A DNA stretch of 64,000 nt, taken from positions 139,527,328 through 139,591,327 of the forward strand of contig CM043700.1 of NCBI GenBank assembly GCA_023935145.1, read 5' to 3'. A program made the position numbers and the translations under genes. This document shows positions 59,648 to 64,000 of this stretch, piece by piece; positions within the stretch are counted from its first letter, which is position 1; each line of letters begins with the position of its first letter. The notes beneath the pieces are model-generated. The model was not told where the DNA came from, searched no databases, and saw nothing but the letters and a program-made list of their open reading frames with translations. Source of the DNA: Bretschneidera sinensis. Taxonomy: Eukaryota; Streptophyta; Magnoliopsida; Brassicales; Akaniaceae.

Positions 59648-59662
59648 AGAATCGGAATCACC

Positions 59663-61556
59663 ATTATTATTATTTTTTATCAGTAAATGGTAATTTTATA
59701 AATCAATTATATACAAAATACTATGGGCATACTTAAGAGATGGAGCTTTGGAAGCATATACAGAATTACAAGCAAAATTACAACATAGATTACAAAATAA
59801 ACCTTAGCTCAGGAAATTGCATATACTATTCTATACACATGAATTTTGATTTTCCTTGCTACACTTGGAGGTGAAGAGAGGTTCCTTCAAACTGTTTGGC
59901 GTTCCTAGCCATCCAAATATGGTAAACAGTGTAAGCTAAGGCAGCTCTTTTAGCTTTAGCAGGGGGACCTTGACCTTTAACTTCTTTTAGGAGCCATTTG
60001 ACAGCACTTCTAAGTGTATTCATGCCTCTGATGCACCCTAACCAGCCCTTGATGGAGGCCCAAATGGCCTTGCTGATACGACAAGAGAAGAAAAGGTGGT
60101 CAGTGGACTCCTCACAGTCCTTACACATTGGGCAGATATTGTCTACACCCATGTCTTTCAGCTTATCCTTAGTGAGCAGCTTTCCTTTTAGGGCCAACTA
60201 AAAAATGAATGAGTGTTTGGGAGTGCAGCTGCTGTTCCAAACAATAGAAGCCCATATCACTCTACTGCCCCTAGGCCTCATGCTGTTATATACCTTCTTA
60301 ATGTTGATGGTGTTCTACTCCTCCCACTCCAGCATTTTGGCTTGAGCATTCAGAATAAACATTTCAGAAGCTACCAGCCCATTTTTTATTTCCAGGATCT
60401 TTTTCCAAAGGGTTGAGTCTTCATGATTTGGGTTGGTAGACTATATAGAACACCCTTGAAGATAGTAGTGGTTAACCCACCTAACCCATAAGGAGTCCTT
60501 CTTGTGATGAATATTCCATAATGCTCTAGACAACAGAGCTGTATTCCAACTTTTCAGATCAATAAGCCCTAACCCTCATTCAGCTTTGGGTTTACAGATC
60601 TCATTCCAAGCCACCAGGGCCTTTCTAGACCCCTGGATGCTGCTATTCCATAAGAAGGATCTACATAATCTAGTAATTTTCTCAATTATATTTGCTGGAA
60701 TAGGGAATATAGCCAACCAGAAACATTCAACACCTTGTAGAACAGATTTGATCAACTCAGTTCTACCAGCATAAGAAAGTGAGCTACCAACCCAAGCATT
60801 AATACATGAAGATATTTTGTCAATAAGAAGAAGGTAGTGAGCAGCATTAAGCCTTGAGGAGGCTAGAGGGACCCCCAAGTACCTGAAAGGAATGCTTCAT
60901 TCTTCCATACCTGTCAGTCTCCTGATTTCCAGAATCTCAGACAAGGGAACACCTGCTTGGAATATGCTAGACTTAGGCTTGCTGGCTTGAATACCAGAGC
61001 AGTCATTGAATCTCTTCACACAGTCCATAATCAGACCAACAGACCAGGCTTCACCTATAGCAAACAGGATGAGATCATCAGCAAAAGCAAGATGATTGAT
61101 CTTCAAAAAATCACACTTAGAGTGGAACTTAAATCTATCCTCAACATTAAGTCTACCCAGAAGTCTTGAGAGGTATTCAAGGGATACCACAAAAAGGTAA
61201 GGGGATAGAGGATCCGCTTGCCTCAGCCCTCTCTTGCCCTCAAAGAATCCATGTAAGCTACCATTGATGAATAAGGAAAATGAAACAGTAGAGATACATT
61301 CCATGACCCATCCTCTGAACCTATCAGGGAATCCAAGCCCCTCCAGCATACTGTCCAAGAACCCCCAATTGACAGTATCATAGGCTTTCCTGAGGTCAAT
61401 CTTAATCATACATCTTGGGGAAATCTTCTTCCCACTATACTTCCTTAACAGTTCTTGGACCAGGTATATATTTTAAGTCATGCTCCTGGATTTAATAAAT
61501 GCTGCTTGGGCTGGGTTAACAATGCTACCCAAGATTGGAGAGAGCCTAGAAGCAAG
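59663..61556 (-). mobile_element. 5'-truncated L1-type LINE, minus strand
   Basis: ORF2 remains read from right to left. The reverse transcriptase reads LASRLSPILGSIVNPAQAAF, then KIDLRKAYDTVNWGFLDSML, RQADPLSPYLFVV and the catalytic HLAFADDLILFA (61409-60897). A thumb region follows (LSYAGRTELIKSVLQGVECF), then the C-terminal zinc-knuckle domain (CPMCKDCEESTDHLFFSCRI, YHIWMARNAKQFEG at 60197-59859). Several stops and frameshifts break it. The 3' end is at an A-rich tract (59663-59680 read in reverse). The 5' end is cut within the reverse transcriptase, and sequence beyond 61556 no longer fits LINE. Confidence 0.9.
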
Positions 61557-61820
61557 GAAAGGTCGGGAGGGCAAAACTTTTCGGCAAAACAATAACTGAA
61601 ATGCGCGAGAAGGAAAGGTCAGCCCTCTGAAAACACAGACATTTTTCGACTGAACACGCGCTTTTCCAAACACCCCGCTACCACAAACCCTCCATCTCCC
61701 TCTTTCCCTTGAATCAAATTCATTTCACTTCTCTCCGCGAGAGAGAAAGTATAACAAAACAAAACAAAGCCAACAAATTGAAGAAGAAAATATAAAAGGA
61801 AACCCAAAACTCAGTCATCA

Positions 61821-63804
61821 ATGGCTCCCTCTGAAAATTCCCGCCAATCACTGATCCCAAGCTTCTTATATTCCTCTTCTTGTTCATCATAAAAGAAACT
61901 CTTAGATTTGGACGTGATGACGAACCCGAACCATGCAATGCTTGAATCACCGTCCATTTTATCACCACCACTGTCAACATCATCATCAAAAGTTAGGAAT
62001 AATTTTGTGATACCGGCACCGACGGAAAAGGTCAAGATGTACTCGTTGGCATTTTACGCCGCCTGTACGGCCGGTGGGATCTTGAGCTGTGGCCTCACTC
62101 ACATGGCAGTCACTCCTCTCGATCTCGTTAAATGCAATATGCAGGTACACATTCATTTTTTCACTTGCGTATTTGTTTATTGGTAATTATTTGGTTGATT
62201 TCATTACTGTATGAATATATGATTATATGTACAGTTTATATGAAGTTTTATTGTCATTAATTTGAGCAAACTTAAGATTTTGTAATCATGATTAGTGCTT
62301 GTTACGTGGACGCTTTGTTATTCAGCGCAATATTTAATGTTTCTTGCTCTTTCGGTTGGTGATTTGAGATTTATGCGTTTAAGGTTTGGAGCTACTTTTC
62401 TTCTGGTAGTAGGTTTTTTTTTTAAAAAAAATTTCTAATAAGAGACTATGGTATATTTTAAAAAATAAAATTATCACAAATATATTCAAGGGCTTGTGTG
62501 TATGTATTTGGTATTTTGTGAAGATCATATAACCCAATTATGATTGCAAGAAGCTCATTAATGATTGAGTAACGAGAAACAACGAACATCAATTTATACA
62601 TCTCATACTCCCAACCAATGAAATTTTGTCACATAAATGTGAAATGAAAATTTTATTTCAAATTCTTTTGTGTTATTAATAAAGTTTTAAAAAATTATCA
62701 ATAAAATTTTAAATATTACCAATAGAATTTCAAGAGATGTATCTTTTGCTATATGTAACGGTTGTGTATGTATCAATGCTCTTAATGATTAGTCAAACTT
62801 ACCATCATACCTCCCTATTTAAGTATGATTATACTATTGATAATAAGACATAGAACATATTTTTAGGTCACTGACCATATTTATTTTTAATATAAAAGAA
62901 CATAGGCTTTGAAAGGGTACTTATGGTCTGTTTGATATTCAAAAGGTGTTAATTTTGTAGCATAATTTATCTGCCTGTTTGACCCACGTGTATTTTTTAA
63001 ACTAATATATGACATTGTCGAACCATTAGTAACACTAATTTTATTATAGTACACAATTTTTTTATTTTAATGTACTACAAATTTGTCGGACATTACACTT
63101 TGAATATTTTTTAACAGTCCAAATCAACAGAGGATTTTTTTTAAAAAAATAGATGAATCACATAGTTACTTTGTTTGACACTCAAATTCAAGTCCGGGTA
63201 ACAGAGATCATCGAAAGCTTCGTGGATAAAGTTGTCGATAATATTAGGAGCATCTCCTGTACCGGTTTTTTAAACACATTGATGTCATGTTCTTTTGCCA
63301 AAATTTCAGATTGACCCAGCTAAGTACAAGAGCATTACATCTGGATTCGGAGTTTTGCTCAAAGAGCAGGGAATTAGGGGCTTCTTCAGGGGTTGGGTGC
63401 CGACCTTGCTTGGTTATAGTGCTCAGGGTGCTTGCAAGTTTGGATTATATGAGTTCTTTAAGAACTACTATTCAGACATTGCTGGGCCTGAGTATGCAAC
63501 CAAGTACAAGACCTTGATATATCTCGCGGGTTCAGCGTCCGCTGAAGTGATTGCTGATGTTGCACTCTGCCCCATGGAGGCAGTGAAAGTTCGCGTCCAA
63601 ACTCAGCCTGGTTTTGCCCGGGGTTTGTCAGACGGGTTGCCGAAGTTCATCAAGGCTGAAGGTGCTCTTGGGTATGGTTATCCCCCATTGAAGTTGGTTT
63701 CATTTATAATTTATGGACTCTTTATTTTAGTTTTAACGTGATTGCTTTATATGCTTGCAGATTGTACAAAGGGCTTGTTCCTCTTTGGGGACGTCAGATT
63801 CCAT
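61821..63804 (+). CDS. PHT3;1: Mitochondrial phosphate carrier (PHT3 family), 5' part
   Basis: An inner-membrane carrier of the SLC25 family that imports phosphate for ATP synthesis. Exons: 61821 (or 61917)-62144, 63310-63671 and 63761-63804; it continues beyond the window. Carrier repeat 1 has PLDLVKCNMQ (the PX[DE]XX[KR] motif), then FFRGWVPTLLGYSAQGACKF. Repeat 2 starts YLAGSASAEVIADVALCPME and carries PMEAVKVRVQTQPG. Exon 3 gives LYKGLVPLWGRQIP. The ATG at 61821 opens MAPSENSRQSLIPSFLYSSS, which matches the family N-terminus, but a TAA at 61890-61892 stops it after 23 codons in the same frame. The next in-frame ATG, 61917 (MTNPNHAMLESPS), leads uninterrupted into the carrier. Either translation starts there with a shortened presequence, or this allele is impaired. 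Confidence 0.9.
62145..63309 (+). other. Intron 1 of the phosphate carrier gene
   Basis: It separates CNMQ from IDPAKYKS. AT-rich; a possible MITE-like stretch lies at about 62600-62740, with TACATCTCATACTC near its left end and GAGATGTATC near its right, but the arms are too diverged for a firm call. Nothing else is recognisable. Confidence 0.6.
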
Positions 63805-64000
63805 GTAAGCCAAAATATTTTCACTATTTCATGTGTTCCGGTTTATCTATTTGTTAGGGTGTTTGAATTTCCTTGATCTTTAGTGCTATGATATTTTAAT
63901 ATGAACTGTACGCATCAATTTATTATCCTCTGATTTATTGTAATTTTTCTTTTAGCTACCTCAGTCAAACCGTTTCTTGTTCTCTGTACATCCATTTATG

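Larger units (their letters stand above)
55688..59662. other. SCD2 promoter and AT-rich intergenic DNA
   Basis: Up to about 56200 the DNA is more GC-rich and probably holds the SCD2 leader and promoter. Beyond that there is AT-rich sequence with three foldback elements (57442-57603, about 58300-58695 and 59525-59647). No gene is recognised, and the short ORFs show no family features. Confidence 0.5.

Overview
The window is nuclear DNA of a flowering plant, probably a eudicot. It has spliced genes with AT-rich introns, plant-specific proteins, copia and gypsy LTR retrotransposon remains, L1-type LINE pieces and a plastid DNA insert. The ICE1-like N-terminus ([13 protein letters not shown]) looks to me most like woody rosid proteins, but the species cannot be named from sequence reading alone.

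Six protein-coding genes are supported, and all their exon joins keep frame. In order: (1) the 3' part of an auxin response factor, ARF2-like (+, 120-2051), with a TAS3 tasiRNA target site and a PB1 domain; (2) an ICE1/SCREAM-like bHLH factor (-, 5339-9748, 4 exons, 541 aa); (3) a ClpC chloroplast Hsp100 chaperone (+, 27605-34505, 9 coding exons, 921 aa, plus a 5' UTR intron); (4) a PHS1-like dual-specificity phosphatase (-, 35741-44128, 11 exons, 932 aa); (5) an SCD2-like coiled-coil protein (-, 45644-55687, 17 exons, 573 aa); (6) the 5' part of a mitochondrial phosphate carrier (+, from 61821 or 61917, running off the right edge). There is no operon logic. The genes act separately in auxin signalling, cold and stomatal regulation, plastid proteostasis, microtubule and ABA signalling, cytokinesis trafficking and mitochondrial phosphate import.

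The main accessory region is 13.6-22.65 kb. A decayed copia element with two LTRs abuts a second 3' fragment of the same family in an LTR-internal-LTR-internal-LTR order. Two solo LTRs of other families are nested in its pol gene, each flanked by imperfect 5-bp target duplications. Other transposon material lies between genes and in introns: a LINE ending just upstream of the phosphate carrier start, three further LINE tails in introns, a 1.25-kb hAT-type element with an 8-bp duplication in an SCD2 intron, and many foldback (MITE-like) elements.

Points most worth a second look are: a plastid psbE-psbF-psbL insert and a perfect 116-bp palindrome in one SCD2 intron; a premature in-frame stop in the phosphate carrier presequence; a GC-AG intron in SCD2; two in-frame splice choices in PHS1; and an array of CAGTCGACTG palindromes inside a solo LTR. 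I found no CRISPR array, rRNA gene or convincing tRNA gene, and no clear candidate for an entirely new biological system.
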